19,722 bases of DNA from the NCBI GenBank assembly GCA_002404095.1, contig DHJA01000166.1, positions 855 through 20,576 on the forward strand, given 5' to 3'. Of this stretch, positions 5,811-14,173 are shown in pieces. The stretch's first letter is position 1. Every line of letters starts with the position of its first letter. A model generated the notes under the pieces. The model searched no databases. It saw nothing but the letters and a program-made list of their open reading frames with translations, and had not been told where the DNA came from. The stretch comes from Planctomycetaceae bacterium UBA4732 (GTDB taxonomy: Bacteria > Planctomycetota > Planctomycetia > Gemmatales > Gemmataceae). The position numbers and the translations under genes were made by a program.

Positions 5811-7814
5811 ATGTCCGAAGAACGGCTGGATGAACTGTTGCTGCGCTGGGAGGAGCTAAGCGAATCGGGGCAAGAACTTTCGGCCGAACAATTTTGTCAG
5901 GACTGCCCCGAACTGGCCGAAGAGCTTCACCGGCGCATTGACGCCTTGCGCAGCCTATCCTGGCTCTCCGCCGCGCCGCAGGTTGGGCCGACCCCTTCTC
6001 AATTCACGCTGCTGGCCCCTGACAGTACACCCATTCCCGGTTATCGGCTGACCGAGCGGCTCGGCAGGGGCGGCTTCGCCGAAGTCTGGAAGGCCATAGG
6101 TCCGAACGGCCCGGTGGCCTTGAAGTTCGTTCCGGCCGCGGAAAAGGCGGCACGGATCGAGCGGCGTTCGCTGGCCGTTCTCAGGCACATCGATCATCCG
6201 AAACTCTTGCGCACTTACGAAAACTGGGAGACGGGCGGTTTCGTCATCCTGGCAATGGAGCTGGCGGATCGAACCTTGCTCGACCGCTGTTATGAGGCCC
6301 AGGCCGGCGGGTTGCCTGGCATTCCCCGCGATGAATTGCTCGTTTACCTGCGCGACGCGGCGGAGGGAATCGACTTCTTGCAGAAGCGTTACATCCAACA
6401 CCGTGACATCAAGCCGCAAAACCTCCTTCTCGTCGGCGGCCGCGTGAAAGTGGGCGACTTTGGCTTGGCGCGTCTGCTGGCCAACAGCGTCACGGGGCAC
6501 ACCGGCAGTCTGACGCTGGCGTATGCGGTGCCGGAGTTTTTTGAGGGCAAGACGACGCGGCAATCCGACCAATACTCGTTGGCCGTAACCTATTGCCAGC
6601 TGCGCGGCGGCAAGCTGCCGTTCGAGGGGACGCCCGCCGCAATGGTGGCGGCGCATCTGCATCGCCCGCCGGACTTGACCATGCTGCCGTCCGAAGAAAG
6701 GCCGGCCGTGGCGAAGGCGATGTCAAAAAAGCCGGGCGACCGTTGGCCGACCTGCGGCGCGTTCATGGACGCGCTCGGCAATCCGCAAGCGAGCCGCTTT
6801 GCCTCGAAGCGTAAACAAGGGGTTGGCGGGTGGAAGGTACTGCTGGGCATGGCGGCGATTGTGTTCATTTTGGTCGTCGTGTTCCTGTTGCTGATTTGGG
6901 CTTCGACGCCGACGGGGGTGGTGAACGTGCGCACTTTTCCGATGGTCGAAAACGGCCCGCTCATCCGCTCCGTCGCCATTACTCCCCTCGGTCCTCCCGT
7001 CAACCGGCTCGTGGCGTTGTCCAACGGTTCCGGCGCTCCGGTCCTATGGGACGTGGAACTCGGCAAGCCGATTCACATTTTGCCCTATGATGGCGGCCCT
7101 TGTGCGGCCCTGGCGCCGTTGCAAATGCCGCTGGGCGTGACCGGCCACGACGACGCCAAGGTGATTCTTTGGGACTTGGCCACCGGCGAGAAAATCCGCG
7201 AGTTCACCGGGCATTCGTCAAGCGTCAGCAGCGTTGCGTTCTCGCCGGACGCCAACCGAATCCTGAGCGGCGCTTGCGATAACACCCTACGGCTATGGGA
7301 CCGACATACAGGAGCGCAAATCTATTGCATGCGCGGCCATGAGGGCTTCGTCACCAGCGTGGCCTTTGACACCACCGGCCGAAGTGGGCTATCGGGAAGT
7401 TGGGACGGCACGGTGCGCCTATGGAACCTCGACGATGGCAGCGAAAAAAGGCGCTTCATCGGCCACACGTCGCGCGTTCAGTCTGTCGGGTTTTCGCCGG
7501 ACGGACGCTATGCCGTTTCCGGCGGCGACGACCGTACAATCCGCATATGGGACGTTGAAAATGGGCAAGAAGTCCATCGCTTTGAGGGGCGCTCCACCGG
7601 GATAACCGCCGTCAATTTCGTCGAGTACAACCGCCTTCTTGTGGCCGATGGTAAAACGGTTCAGCTATTAGACGCCGACAGCGGGCGCGACGTAATCGAG
7701 ATTCCGCCTCAACCGAGTGTGGTTCAGAGCGTAGGATACACCGGCGCCGCCAGCCGCCATTGCATTGTCATCGGAACGACAGAGAACGGCTTGCGCATGT
7801 GCGCGGCGCCGTAG
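5811..7814 (+). CDS. Membrane Ser/Thr protein kinase with WD40 repeats
   Basis: This 667-residue PknB-type kinase has an N-terminal planctomycete preamble (LLLRWEELSESGQELSAEQF, CPELAEEL; residues 9-40). The catalytic domain (about 79-322) has glycine loop GRGGFAEV (85-92), lysine in VALK (K105), HRDIKPQN (197-204, D199), DFG (216-218), VPE in place of APE (240-242), and SDQYSLAV (252-259). One membrane helix lies at about 343-364. The C-terminal half is a WD40 propeller, with LWD/LWN/IWD ends at about 412-414, 453-455, 495-497, 537-539 and 579-581, probably outside the cytoplasm as a sensing or binding surface. All catalytic residues are present, so it should be active. ATG 5811 follows the sigma stop by two bases; ATG 5793, overlapping the sigma gene, is possible. 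The likely role is to control the linked sigma factor, which is inference from the pairing. Confidence 0.92.
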   Translation: MSEERLDELLLRWEELSESGQELSAEQFCQDCPELAEELHRRIDALRSLSWLSAAPQVGPTPSQFTLLAPDSTPIPGYRLTERLGRGGFAEVWKAIGPNGPVALKFVPAAEKAARIERRSLAVLRHIDHPKLLRTYENWETGGFVILAMELADRTLLDRCYEAQAGGLPGIPRDELLVYLRDAAEGIDFLQKRYIQHRDIKPQNLLLVGGRVKVGDFGLARLLANSVTGHTGSLTLAYAVPEFFEGKTTRQSDQYSLAVTYCQLRGGKLPFEGTPAAMVAAHLHRPPDLTMLPSEERPAVAKAMSKKPGDRWPTCGAFMDALGNPQASRFASKRKQGVGGWKVLLGMAAIVFILVVVFLLLIWASTPTGVVNVRTFPMVENGPLIRSVAITPLGPPVNRLVALSNGSGAPVLWDVELGKPIHILPYDGGPCAALAPLQMPLGVTGHDDAKVILWDLATGEKIREFTGHSSSVSSVAFSPDANRILSGACDNTLRLWDRHTGAQIYCMRGHEGFVTSVAFDTTGRSGLSGSWDGTVRLWNLDDGSEKRRFIGHTSRVQSVGFSPDGRYAVSGGDDRTIRIWDVENGQEVHRFEGRSTGITAVNFVEYNRLLVADGKTVQLLDADSGRDVIEIPPQPSVVQSVGYTGAASRHCIVIGTTENGLRMCAAP

Positions 7815-7826
7815 CGGAGAAATGCG

Positions 7827-8138
7827 ATGCCATTTGTGAAAATAGCGGCAGTCGCCGAAGTACCCGTGGGCACTGCAAAGCAAGTAGCACTAGGCAAACG
7901 CAAGCTCGCCTTATTCAACGTCGGCGGCGTGTTTTACGCCATCGACGACGCCTGCCCGCATAAAGGCGCCCCGCTATCGCAAGGCGAGGTCCTGGGCTTG
8001 GAAGTCATTTGCCCCTACCACGACGCCGCCTTCGACCTGACCACCGGCGCCCATCTGTGCCCGCCGGCCAAATCCGGCGTGCGAACCTACAAGGTCCAGA
8101 TCGTCGGCGACGAAATTCAGGTCGAGATTGCTTTGTAG
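7827..8138 (+). CDS. Rieske [2Fe-2S] ferredoxin
   Basis: This 103-residue soluble Rieske protein of the NirD/biphenyl-dioxygenase ferredoxin type carries electrons to a partner oxidoreductase. Both cluster motifs are intact: CPHKGAPLSQG (C43, H45) and CPYHDAAFDLTTG (C62, H65), a C-x-H-x16-C-x2-H spacing. The chain has the family's usual length and ends with the typical VRTYKVQIVGDEIQVEI strands. GGAGA (7816-7820) precedes ATG 7827. It starts 12 bases after the kinase gene and may be read through from it, though no functional link to the kinase is evident. No oxygenase or reductase partner is in the window. The gene ends just before a strong palindrome that probably stops transcription. Confidence 0.93.
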   Translation: MPFVKIAAVAEVPVGTAKQVALGKRKLALFNVGGVFYAIDDACPHKGAPLSQGEVLGLEVICPYHDAAFDLTTGAHLCPPAKSGVRTYKVQIVGDEIQVEIAL

Positions 8139-8142
8139 AAAT

Positions 8143-8211
8143 CCTAACAAGGAGCCGCGCACGAAGTAAGCGGAGTGTAACTGCTTACTGCGTGCGCGGC
8201 TCTTTGTTAGG
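8143..8211. terminator. Long palindrome between convergent genes, probable bidirectional terminator
   Basis: The two arms (about 8143-8171 and 8184-8211) pair almost completely: CCTAACAA/TTGTTAGG at the base, then GAGCCGCGC/GCGCGGCTC, and GTAAGC/GCTTAC near the loop, with two mismatched positions and a small asymmetric bulge at the top. It fills the gap between the Rieske gene (stop 8138) and the convergent secreted-protein gene (stop 8214), the expected place for a terminator serving both strands. No long U tract follows, so intrinsic termination is uncertain. Alternatives are a REP-like mobile palindrome or an integron attC-like site, since it ends in GTTAGGC. Confidence 0.5.
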
Positions 8212-8213
8212 CG

Positions 8214-8771
8214 TCAGTCAATACGGGCGAATTGCCAGACCGGCACGTGCGGCGGCAGGCAACCGCTGTAAAAGGCTTGGTCGCCGATCAGCTCCTTCAA
8301 TTTCTTCAGGGCCTGGCGCCGTACGGTGACGTAGTAATAATCGCAGCGAGTGTCCCGCGCCAAATCCCATATCTGATAGAGCTGATCCGCTTCCAGGCGC
8401 ATTTCATGCAACTCCCAGGCGTTGTTCAGTTCCAGCGATTGGCGGTTGTCGAGGTGCTGGCGATAGGTCCGGTTGAAGGCCAGCATGTCATTGATGAGTG
8501 CGCGGTCGGGGAAACGCATGCAATCATAAAGCGGAGGCGCGTCAGCCAGATCGCGATAGCGGCGGCGCAGCAGCTTCAGGTCGGAAGAGAAATCCTCGGC
8601 CCGCGTGAGAACGTATCGGACCTCGCGCGGATCGAGAATTTCCCAATAGAGCGACAGCGACCGCACGGCGGGCCGCGTGGTGACGAGGCAGTCCGTTGCC
8701 TCGCACGGGTCGGTTGGTTCGGCCGGCGTCGAGAGCAGCACGGCGGCCAGGGCATAGTTCAGTGGGAACAT
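8214..8771 (-). CDS. Secreted protein of unknown function
   Basis: From ATG 8771 the product has 185 residues. AGGAGG lies about 8 bases upstream (complement near 8780-8785), and the start gives a signal-peptide-like N-terminus (MFPLNYALAAVLLSTPAEPT), which a longer frame to 8807 would spoil. The mature part is polar and mostly helical with many charged residues (DLKLLRRRYRDLADAPPLYD, NRTYRQHLDNRQSLE, ELHEMRLEADQLYQIWDL) and four cysteines (DPCEATDC, CMRF, SGCLPP and a further one in DTRCDYYY) that could form disulfides. I recognise no family. It converges on the Rieske gene and shares the palindrome at its 3' end. Confidence 0.72.
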   Translation of the reverse strand: MFPLNYALAAVLLSTPAEPTDPCEATDCLVTTRPAVRSLSLYWEILDPREVRYVLTRAEDFSSDLKLLRRRYRDLADAPPLYDCMRFPDRALINDMLAFNRTYRQHLDNRQSLELNNAWELHEMRLEADQLYQIWDLARDTRCDYYYVTVRRQALKKLKELIGDQAFYSGCLPPHVPVWQFARID

Positions 8772-9260
8772 GACAGGCGCCTCCTCAGAGGTCGGCGCGC
8801 GGACCATCCGTGGTCGCGCATAAGGACGCCATTCCGGCGCCCGGCTGACCTCGATTGTCGGGATGAAAGCGTGATAACGTGACGTTGGGCGGGAAAGAAG
8901 ATGAACCGTGAGGGTCGGTCGCGCGGCGGAGAGCGCCGCAAAAATGGACTCGGACGGTTGGGGTTTATCCCCGCATCTCTTTCCAGGGAAAGCGTAGCTT
9001 ACAAATCCGTCTTTGGATCTGTTATCGGCCCTCCTTGGCCTCTATTCGACTGTTTTGCGCCTCTGCTGTAGACGAAATGGAGAAAAAACTCCAAGGAGAT
9101 GTTTCGCCGCCAAGCAAGACGGCAGCCATTTCCTAACCACCCTTAAAACAAATTAGGCGCTACGATGCAATACCGCTTGAGCGCGTCAATTTGTGAGCTA
9201 AGATTCCTAAAGCCGTCGCCAGATCGTTCGCCCGGATTCCGCCGAGGAGAGAAACGCGAC
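8772..9260. other. Gene-free region between divergent genes
   Basis: About 490 bases with no supported gene. It must carry the promoters of the divergent secreted-protein gene (minus) and the 9261 gene (plus). A candidate for the latter is TTGAGC (9177-9182) with TAAGAT (9199-9204), 16 bases apart. A small GC-rich hairpin (GCGGC/GCCGC) lies near 8924-8940. A 19-codon ATG frame near 9077 lacks good support. A frame extending the 9261 gene to 9165 has no ribosome-binding site. Confidence 0.5.
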
Positions 9261-9734
9261 ATGCCTCACGTCGCTTGGGAACGCCTGCTCCGCCAACTTC
9301 CCGCCAAGGAGCAAGACGGTATGATGCTGATGACGAACACGCGCACAGAAATCGCCGTTCAGTCGATTCTCCGGCTGGATTCGGACTTTTTGATCATTAA
9401 AGGTCGCCTTGCAGGCAGTCAAGACGCCGGCCGCGTCTTCTTCATCCCCTACGCCCACATCGACCATCTTGGCTTCTACCGGGCCGTTAAAGACACCGAG
9501 TTTGACGACATGTTCGCCGGTTTGAACGGCCCAACGCTGCCTGCCATTGCCGTCACGCCTGAACCGGCCGCGGAGGAGCCGAAGACGCCGATCAAGTCGG
9601 CCGTGTTGGATCGCTTCCGGTCGCGCGGCGGTTCGACGATCATAGGCCGTAGTCCGTTGGCGCCACGCATGGAAGAAGAATCACATCCCGGCCTGCCCGC
9701 GAACGGACAAAAGAAGGATGGTCACCCGACCTAA
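9261..9734 (+). CDS. Conserved-looking protein of unknown function
   Basis: This 157-residue protein starts at ATG 9261 with GAGGAGA at 9244-9250. The N-terminal two thirds look folded: MPHVAWERLLRQLP (helix), then strands MMLMTNTRTEIAVQSILRLD, DFLIIKGRLAG, GRVFFIPYAHIDHLGFYR. The repeated strands ending in 'IPYAHIDHLGFYR' resemble a small beta-barrel, perhaps an Sm-like fold, but I cannot name a family. The last ~50 residues are Pro/Ala/Glu-rich and probably disordered. No signal peptide or membrane segment. It precedes the ArsR-SulP operon by 111 bases and is probably a separate unit. Confidence 0.65.
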   Translation: MPHVAWERLLRQLPAKEQDGMMLMTNTRTEIAVQSILRLDSDFLIIKGRLAGSQDAGRVFFIPYAHIDHLGFYRAVKDTEFDDMFAGLNGPTLPAIAVTPEPAAEEPKTPIKSAVLDRFRSRGGSTIIGRSPLAPRMEEESHPGLPANGQKKDGHPT

Positions 9735-9756
9735 GTTGTCATCTGCGGAAAAGAGG

Positions 9757-9807
9757 TTGCACAGGAACCCGTCCACATGGTACATTCGCATATTCCTATA
9801 TTCGATG
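9757..9807 (+). promoter_or_regulatory. Candidate promoter and operator of the arsR-sulP operon
   Basis: TTGCAC (9757-9762) and TACATT (9781-9786), separated by 18 bases, fit a sigma-70 promoter. Directly overlapping and following the -10 box is an AT-rich element (9783-9807) with the repeated unit ATATTC (CATATTC and TATATTC) and partial dyad symmetry (CAT..ATAT / ATAT..ATG). ArsR-family repressors often bind such ATATTC-containing sites over their own promoter, so this is a reasonable autoregulatory operator. Role is inferred from position and sequence only. Confidence 0.4.
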
Positions 9808-9845
9808 ATGTTTCTGATGATGGCGTGTAGGAACGGAGGAGCCGA

Positions 9846-10205
9846 ATGCTGGACTCGATGCGGCGGTTCAAGGCAGGCATCTTTCAGGCACTTGCCCATC
9901 CGACAAGGGTAGCCCTCGTGGAGTTTTTGAGATCTGGCGAGATGTCGGTGGGGCAACTTTGTGAAAAAATCGGGATCGAGCAGGCAAACGCCTCGCAGCA
10001 CCTCGCCATTTTGCGGAACAAGCATCTCGTCGAAACTCGCAAGGACGGCAATCAAGTCTTCTACCGACTCCGTGACCCAAGAATAGGCGTTGTTCTGGAA
10101 GCACTCCGGGACTACTTCCTAGCTCACATCAGCGAAGCGTTACAAATGCTCAAGAAGGAACAGCAAGAGGCTGAGGCGAACAAGTTCGCGCAGGAGGTCA
10201 GCTGA
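9846..10205 (+). CDS. ArsR-family winged-helix transcription regulator
   Basis: This 119-residue ArsR/SmtB-type repressor has FQALAHPTRVALVEFLRSGE (residues 13-32), the recognition helix-turn-helix MSVGQLCEKIGIEQANASQHLAILRN (33-58), and wing LVETRKDGNQVFYRL (61-75). A helical C-terminal tail follows. It has a single cysteine (C39) and lacks the ELCVCDL metal-binding box, so it is unlikely to be a classical metal sensor; the signal is unknown. GGAGGA at 9835-9840 precedes ATG 9846. Its stop overlaps the start of the SulP gene by one base (TGATG), so it almost surely controls that transporter, a pairing known from other bacteria. Confidence 0.9.
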   Translation: MLDSMRRFKAGIFQALAHPTRVALVEFLRSGEMSVGQLCEKIGIEQANASQHLAILRNKHLVETRKDGNQVFYRLRDPRIGVVLEALRDYFLAHISEALQMLKKEQQEAEANKFAQEVS

Positions 10206-11893
10206 TGAGGATGGAAAGGCTGCCACGATTGGTGAGCGCCCTCCGGGGCTACACCTTTCAAACGTTACTCTCGGACTTGGTTGCCGGGCTGACGGTCGGC
10301 CTCGTTGCCTTGCCGCTGGCGATGGCCTTCGCCATTTCTTCGGGCGTGTCACCGCAGGCGGGCCTGTACACTGCCGTCATTGCCGGGTTCCTGATCTCGG
10401 CCCTCGGCGGCTCCAAGACGCAGATCGGAGGGCCGACCGGGGCGTTCGTGGTGGTCGTGTACGGCATCGTCGCCCACTACGGTCTTGACGGCCTATTCCT
10501 TTGCACGCTCATGGCAGGCGTATTTCTGCTCATTTTGGGCCTGACAGGGCTTGGCACGGCGGTCAAGTTCATGCCCCGCCCGGTCGTCATTGGCTTTACC
10601 AACGGCATCGCCGTCCTCATCGCCAGCACGCAAATCAGGGATTTTTTCGGTCTGCAAATCGACAAAGTGCCGGGCGAGTTCTTGGGTAGGGTCGAGGTTC
10701 TCGCATCCCACTTCCACACCATCTCTTTGACCTCGACGCTTCTCGCGGTTTCGGCCCTGGTCGTCATCATCCTCTTCATGAGGTTTCTCAAACGAGTTCC
10801 CGGCTCCATCGTCGCCCTGCTGCTCGGCACGCTGGTCGTCGTGGCGTTTCAATTGCCTGTGGAAACTATCGGCACACGATTCGGCGGCATCCCAAGCGGC
10901 CTCCCCTCCTTCTCCATGCCACACATCGACGCCAGCAAGATTGTGCCTCTGCTCTCCCCGGCACTGACCGTCGCTTTGCTGGGGGCCATCGAGTCGCTGC
11001 TGTCTGCCGTCGTCGCTGATCGAATGAGCGGCGACAAGCACAACCCCAACGTGGAACTTGTGGCACAGGGCATTGCAAATATCGTCTCACCGCTCTTTGG
11101 AGGGCTGCCCGCCACTGGCGCCATCGCCCGCACCGCAACGAACATCCGGGCCGGTGCGAAGACTCCGGTGGCCGGGATCGTCCATGTCCTCACGCTGCTC
11201 GCCGTCCTCTTGTTCGCCGCACCGCTCGCCCAATATATCCCCCTCGCCGTCCTCGCGGCTATCTTGATGGTGGTGTCCTACAACATGGGGGAGTGGAAGG
11301 AGATACCGAAAATCCTCAAAATGTCACGAGCTGACGTCAGCGTGTGGCTCGTTACTTTTGCCCTGACCGTCTTTGCGGATTTGACGCTGGCCGTGGAGTT
11401 CGGCGTCGTTCTCGCCGCCTTGCTGTTCATCAGAAAGGTGTCAAAGACTACGACCGTCTCGATGGTTACTAGAGAGTATGTCGAGGACGGCCATCTCCAC
11501 ATCTTGCAGGACAAGCACATCCCTGATTATGTCACGGTGGTCCGTATTCACGGCCCCTTCCTGTTCGGGACAACGGAACAGCTGGCCGTCGTCACCGACC
11601 GCATTCGGACCCTCACTCCCATCGTGATACTTCGGCTGCGAAACATGACGGCGATTGACGCGACCGGCTTGCTCACGCTGGAAGAAGTCGCTGACAAACT
11701 TCACGCCGCGGGTCAGACCCTGATCTTGTGTGGTGCAAGACCCCAGCCCGCCAAGCTACTGCGGCAGGCTAAGTTCGAGCAACACATCGGTCGAGACAAC
11801 GTCTGCCTGCACATCAAGGCGGCATTGGAACGAGCGGGGCAAGTATATCAGGGCCTCCAGACCACCAAGGACCGCGTGGCGTCAAGTGCTTGA
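10205..11893 (+). CDS. SulP family anion transporter with STAS domain
   Basis: This 562-residue inner-membrane transporter of the SLC26/SulP family moves sulfate, bicarbonate or similar anions by cation symport or exchange. The N-terminal signature is clear: DLVAGLTVGLVALPLAMAFAI, SGVSPQAGLYTAVIAGFL, GGSKTQIGGPTGAFVV. The core gate region follows, with further signatures GAIESLLSAVVADRMSG and NPNVELVAQGIANIVSPLFGGLPATGAIARTATN. About 12-14 membrane segments extend to about residue 410, then a cytoplasmic STAS domain (about 435-545). In the STAS loop, the usual D-S/T-S/T-G is D485-A-T-G488; the first Ser/Thr is Ala, so phosphoregulation at that site would be lost. The substrate cannot be told from sequence. 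Co-translated with the ArsR regulator. Confidence 0.94.
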   Translation: MRMERLPRLVSALRGYTFQTLLSDLVAGLTVGLVALPLAMAFAISSGVSPQAGLYTAVIAGFLISALGGSKTQIGGPTGAFVVVVYGIVAHYGLDGLFLCTLMAGVFLLILGLTGLGTAVKFMPRPVVIGFTNGIAVLIASTQIRDFFGLQIDKVPGEFLGRVEVLASHFHTISLTSTLLAVSALVVIILFMRFLKRVPGSIVALLLGTLVVVAFQLPVETIGTRFGGIPSGLPSFSMPHIDASKIVPLLSPALTVALLGAIESLLSAVVADRMSGDKHNPNVELVAQGIANIVSPLFGGLPATGAIARTATNIRAGAKTPVAGIVHVLTLLAVLLFAAPLAQYIPLAVLAAILMVVSYNMGEWKEIPKILKMSRADVSVWLVTFALTVFADLTLAVEFGVVLAALLFIRKVSKTTTVSMVTREYVEDGHLHILQDKHIPDYVTVVRIHGPFLFGTTEQLAVVTDRIRTLTPIVILRLRNMTAIDATGLLTLEEVADKLHAAGQTLILCGARPQPAKLLRQAKFEQHIGRDNVCLHIKAALERAGQVYQGLQTTKDRVASSA

Positions 11894-11938
11894 GTTTGGG
11901 GACGGCTTCGGCTCCCGCGCCTGGCGGACGCCCGACCC

Positions 11939-13549
11939 TCACGGGGTATGTACCGGCGGATTCGCTTCGCCGTCCGCCGCGCGATTGCGTCCTTCCCGCA
12001 GCGAATCCCGTTCCGCGTCCAGGCGCCCGGCGTCGGCCCGCGCCCAACTGTGATGCGCCAAATCGGAATAGCGCCGCGCCTCGTCCGAACGACCCGACCG
12101 CTCGCATAACACTTGCAGTCCCAGCGCCGCGCGTACGCTGCCGGGGTCGTGCGCCAACGCCTCCTCGAACGCCTCTTCCGCCACATCCGGCCGGCCGCCG
12201 AACAGCGCCGCCTCGCCCCACGCCTCCATGAAATACGAGCCGTTGCCCCAGGCGTGATGGCCGTAGTCGTCCTTCGAGCGCGTCGCCGCCTTCGCCAGCA
12301 GCTTCAGCCCCTCGTCCTCCGACCCCGTCTGGCAGAGCAGCAACCCTTGCGTCTCCCACACTTGGTATTCCATCTGCGGATCGCCCTTCTTGTCGCGATA
12401 CGTCTGCCGCAGCGACTCGACTTCCGGCGCCGCCCGCGCGGCGTCGCCTTGTTGAAGATAAATCAGAGCGGCCATATAGCTTGCCGTCGTCTTGTCATGG
12501 CGGCGGAAGTGATCCACGACTTTCAGCGCTTCGGCCCAATCGCCCTCCGCCAGGTGCAGACGAAACCACGGCGTCCACTGCTTGAACCCGGCCGCTTTGG
12601 CTTCCGCCTCGATGGCCCGAGCCTCGGTATAACGGCCGTCATGCGTCAGCGACACGAGCAGAATTTCCAGGTGATGCGAAAACTGCTGGTCGTCGGCCGG
12701 CTTGACGTTCATCTCTTTGTGGTACGCCCGTTCCAGTTCGATGGCGTGGGCCGAGCGGTCGCTGGTCTTGTCCCAACGGCCCAGGCGCGTGGCCAGATGA
12801 GCCTGCATGTGGAAAGGATGCGGGATGCCGGGCGACGATTTGATGTAATTCTCGGCGTTCGTCCAGCCCAGGGCGGGCCGGCCGTAGCCTTCGTAGAAGT
12901 GCAGCAATTCGTGATTGGCGCCGGGGTTGAGCGGGTTGAGGCGCACGAGAGCCTTGTAGTACGGCAGGGCCGACACCTCGCCGCCGAAGCCGCGGGCGCC
13001 GCCGGACAGCTGCGCCCGGCCGTACCACGCTTCTTCATCGTCGTCGTAAACGGCGATCATGTTGTCGAGGGTGGCGATGGCGGCCTTTTTGCGTGCGTCG
13101 GCGTCGCCGACGCCGGGGACCAGTCCCTTTTCCTGCAAGCGGGCCAGGATCAGTCGCTGCTCTCGGTCGTTGGCCTTGTCGCGCAATTCGCCGGCTTTGA
13201 TTAAAGGCTTTTTCGGATCGCCGTGGTCCCATTTGTCCATCGCCCGGCTCAGGCCCCACCACGCCATCGCGCAGTCGGGGTCATACTGCGCGGCCGTCTC
13301 GAAGGAGCGGGCCGCTTCCATCCACACATAGGAGTAGAAATATCCGAAACCCTGATCGACGAACGCCTGACACTCCGGCGAGTGGGTGCTGACGGGATAG
13401 CGATAGAGGCAGAGGTTGGCGGCGATTTTCGACGGCGCCAGGCCGCACAGTGGCAGCTTGGCGGGAAGAGTGGTGGGTTCCGCGCACAGGGCGGGAAGGG
13501 CGAACAGGGACGCGGTCAGCGCGACGGCCGCGAGACGGGAAGGCGCCAT
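11939..13549 (-). CDS. Secreted tetratricopeptide-repeat protein
   Basis: This 536-residue protein has a signal peptide (MAPSRLAAVALTASLFALPALC, cleaved near ALC-AEP) and a long array of helical repeats. TPR-like units are seen, e.g. FVDQGFGYFYSYVWMEAARS, AWWGLSRAMDKW, SALPYYKALVRLNPLNPGAN, RPDVAEEAFEEALAHDPGSV, RAALGLQVLCERSGRSDEA. Conserved-looking Trp, His and Asn positions (GANHELLHFYEG, HPFHMQAHLATRLGRWD) hint at a specific binding groove, as in the planctomycete/proteobacterial TPR family with HExLHF-like blocks. AAGGAA (complement of ~13558-13563) precedes ATG 13549. The C-terminal ~40 residues are charged and probably disordered. It converges with the SulP gene, 45 bases away. Precise role unknown; TPRs usually mediate protein binding. 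Confidence 0.85.
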   Translation of the reverse strand: MAPSRLAAVALTASLFALPALCAEPTTLPAKLPLCGLAPSKIAANLCLYRYPVSTHSPECQAFVDQGFGYFYSYVWMEAARSFETAAQYDPDCAMAWWGLSRAMDKWDHGDPKKPLIKAGELRDKANDREQRLILARLQEKGLVPGVGDADARKKAAIATLDNMIAVYDDDEEAWYGRAQLSGGARGFGGEVSALPYYKALVRLNPLNPGANHELLHFYEGYGRPALGWTNAENYIKSSPGIPHPFHMQAHLATRLGRWDKTSDRSAHAIELERAYHKEMNVKPADDQQFSHHLEILLVSLTHDGRYTEARAIEAEAKAAGFKQWTPWFRLHLAEGDWAEALKVVDHFRRHDKTTASYMAALIYLQQGDAARAAPEVESLRQTYRDKKGDPQMEYQVWETQGLLLCQTGSEDEGLKLLAKAATRSKDDYGHHAWGNGSYFMEAWGEAALFGGRPDVAEEAFEEALAHDPGSVRAALGLQVLCERSGRSDEARRYSDLAHHSWARADAGRLDAERDSLREGRNRAADGEANPPVHTP

Positions 13550-13672
13550 GATGCGGTTCCTTGGTGGGATAGCTTCTCTGCCTATTATTGTGGACGGCGG
13601 GGGCAGCGGTTGCCAGCCGAAATCCGCCGTGAGGTCAGGAAATAGTGTGCGCGCGGATTCAGGAGCGGACCA

Positions 13673-14173
13673 TCACACCGGAACGTAGCGCGTGATCCCC
13701 GGCACACGGTCAAAATCGGCATCGTTGCTGGCGAGGTGAGTCAGCCCGTTCGCCTGCATCAGCGCCACGACCAGAGCGTCGTTGCTGAGTAGGCCGGTTT
13801 GCTGGCTAATTGCCGCTGCCGCATCAATAAAGGTGGGCGGAATGGTCAGAATCTGAATGCCGAACTGCGGAACCTCCTGGACGGCCTGGCGAAAACGAGT
13901 CAGCCCCTGAAGCTGGACGGGATGTTTCTTTAACCGCTGAGCGATGCCGGAAAACGGCCAGCCGAACAGCGCGCATGCTTCCAGGGTCATCAGCCGGTGA
14001 GCGAACTCGCTAAGGATGTGGGTAGAGGTAAAGCCCGATAAATCCTGGTGTTCGATCCGTTCCAAAAGGTCGGTGCAAGCCGGTCCGAAAACGGGATGAG
14101 GTTGAAAATGGTACACCAACGTGTTGGCATCCACGAAGACCGCTGTCCCGCCGGGAAGATCGGCAAACGTCAT
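13673..14173 (-). CDS. PIN-domain ribonuclease toxin (VapC-like)
   Basis: This 166-residue PIN nuclease has the four acidic residues of the metal site: D15 in FVDANTLVYHF, E56 in HILSEFAHR, D132 in LLSNDALVVALM, and D151/D153 in ASNDADFDRV. PIN toxins cut tRNA or rRNA. I chose ATG 14173 because it overlaps the antitoxin stop by four bases (ATGA) and gives the standard PIN start; a frame reaching 14458 runs through the antitoxin in another frame. It forms a toxin-antitoxin operon with the DUF104 gene. Activity is inferred from intact active-site residues. Confidence 0.9.
   Translation of the reverse strand: MTFADLPGGTAVFVDANTLVYHFQPHPVFGPACTDLLERIEHQDLSGFTSTHILSEFAHRLMTLEACALFGWPFSGIAQRLKKHPVQLQGLTRFRQAVQEVPQFGIQILTIPPTFIDAAAAISQQTGLLSNDALVVALMQANGLTHLASNDADFDRVPGITRYVPV

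Noticed and set aside
12113..13204. 363-codon open frame on the plus strand
   Set aside because: It is the antisense shadow of the TPR gene in GC-rich DNA, with composition rich in Arg/Val/Leu and no family-like motif or ribosome-binding site.
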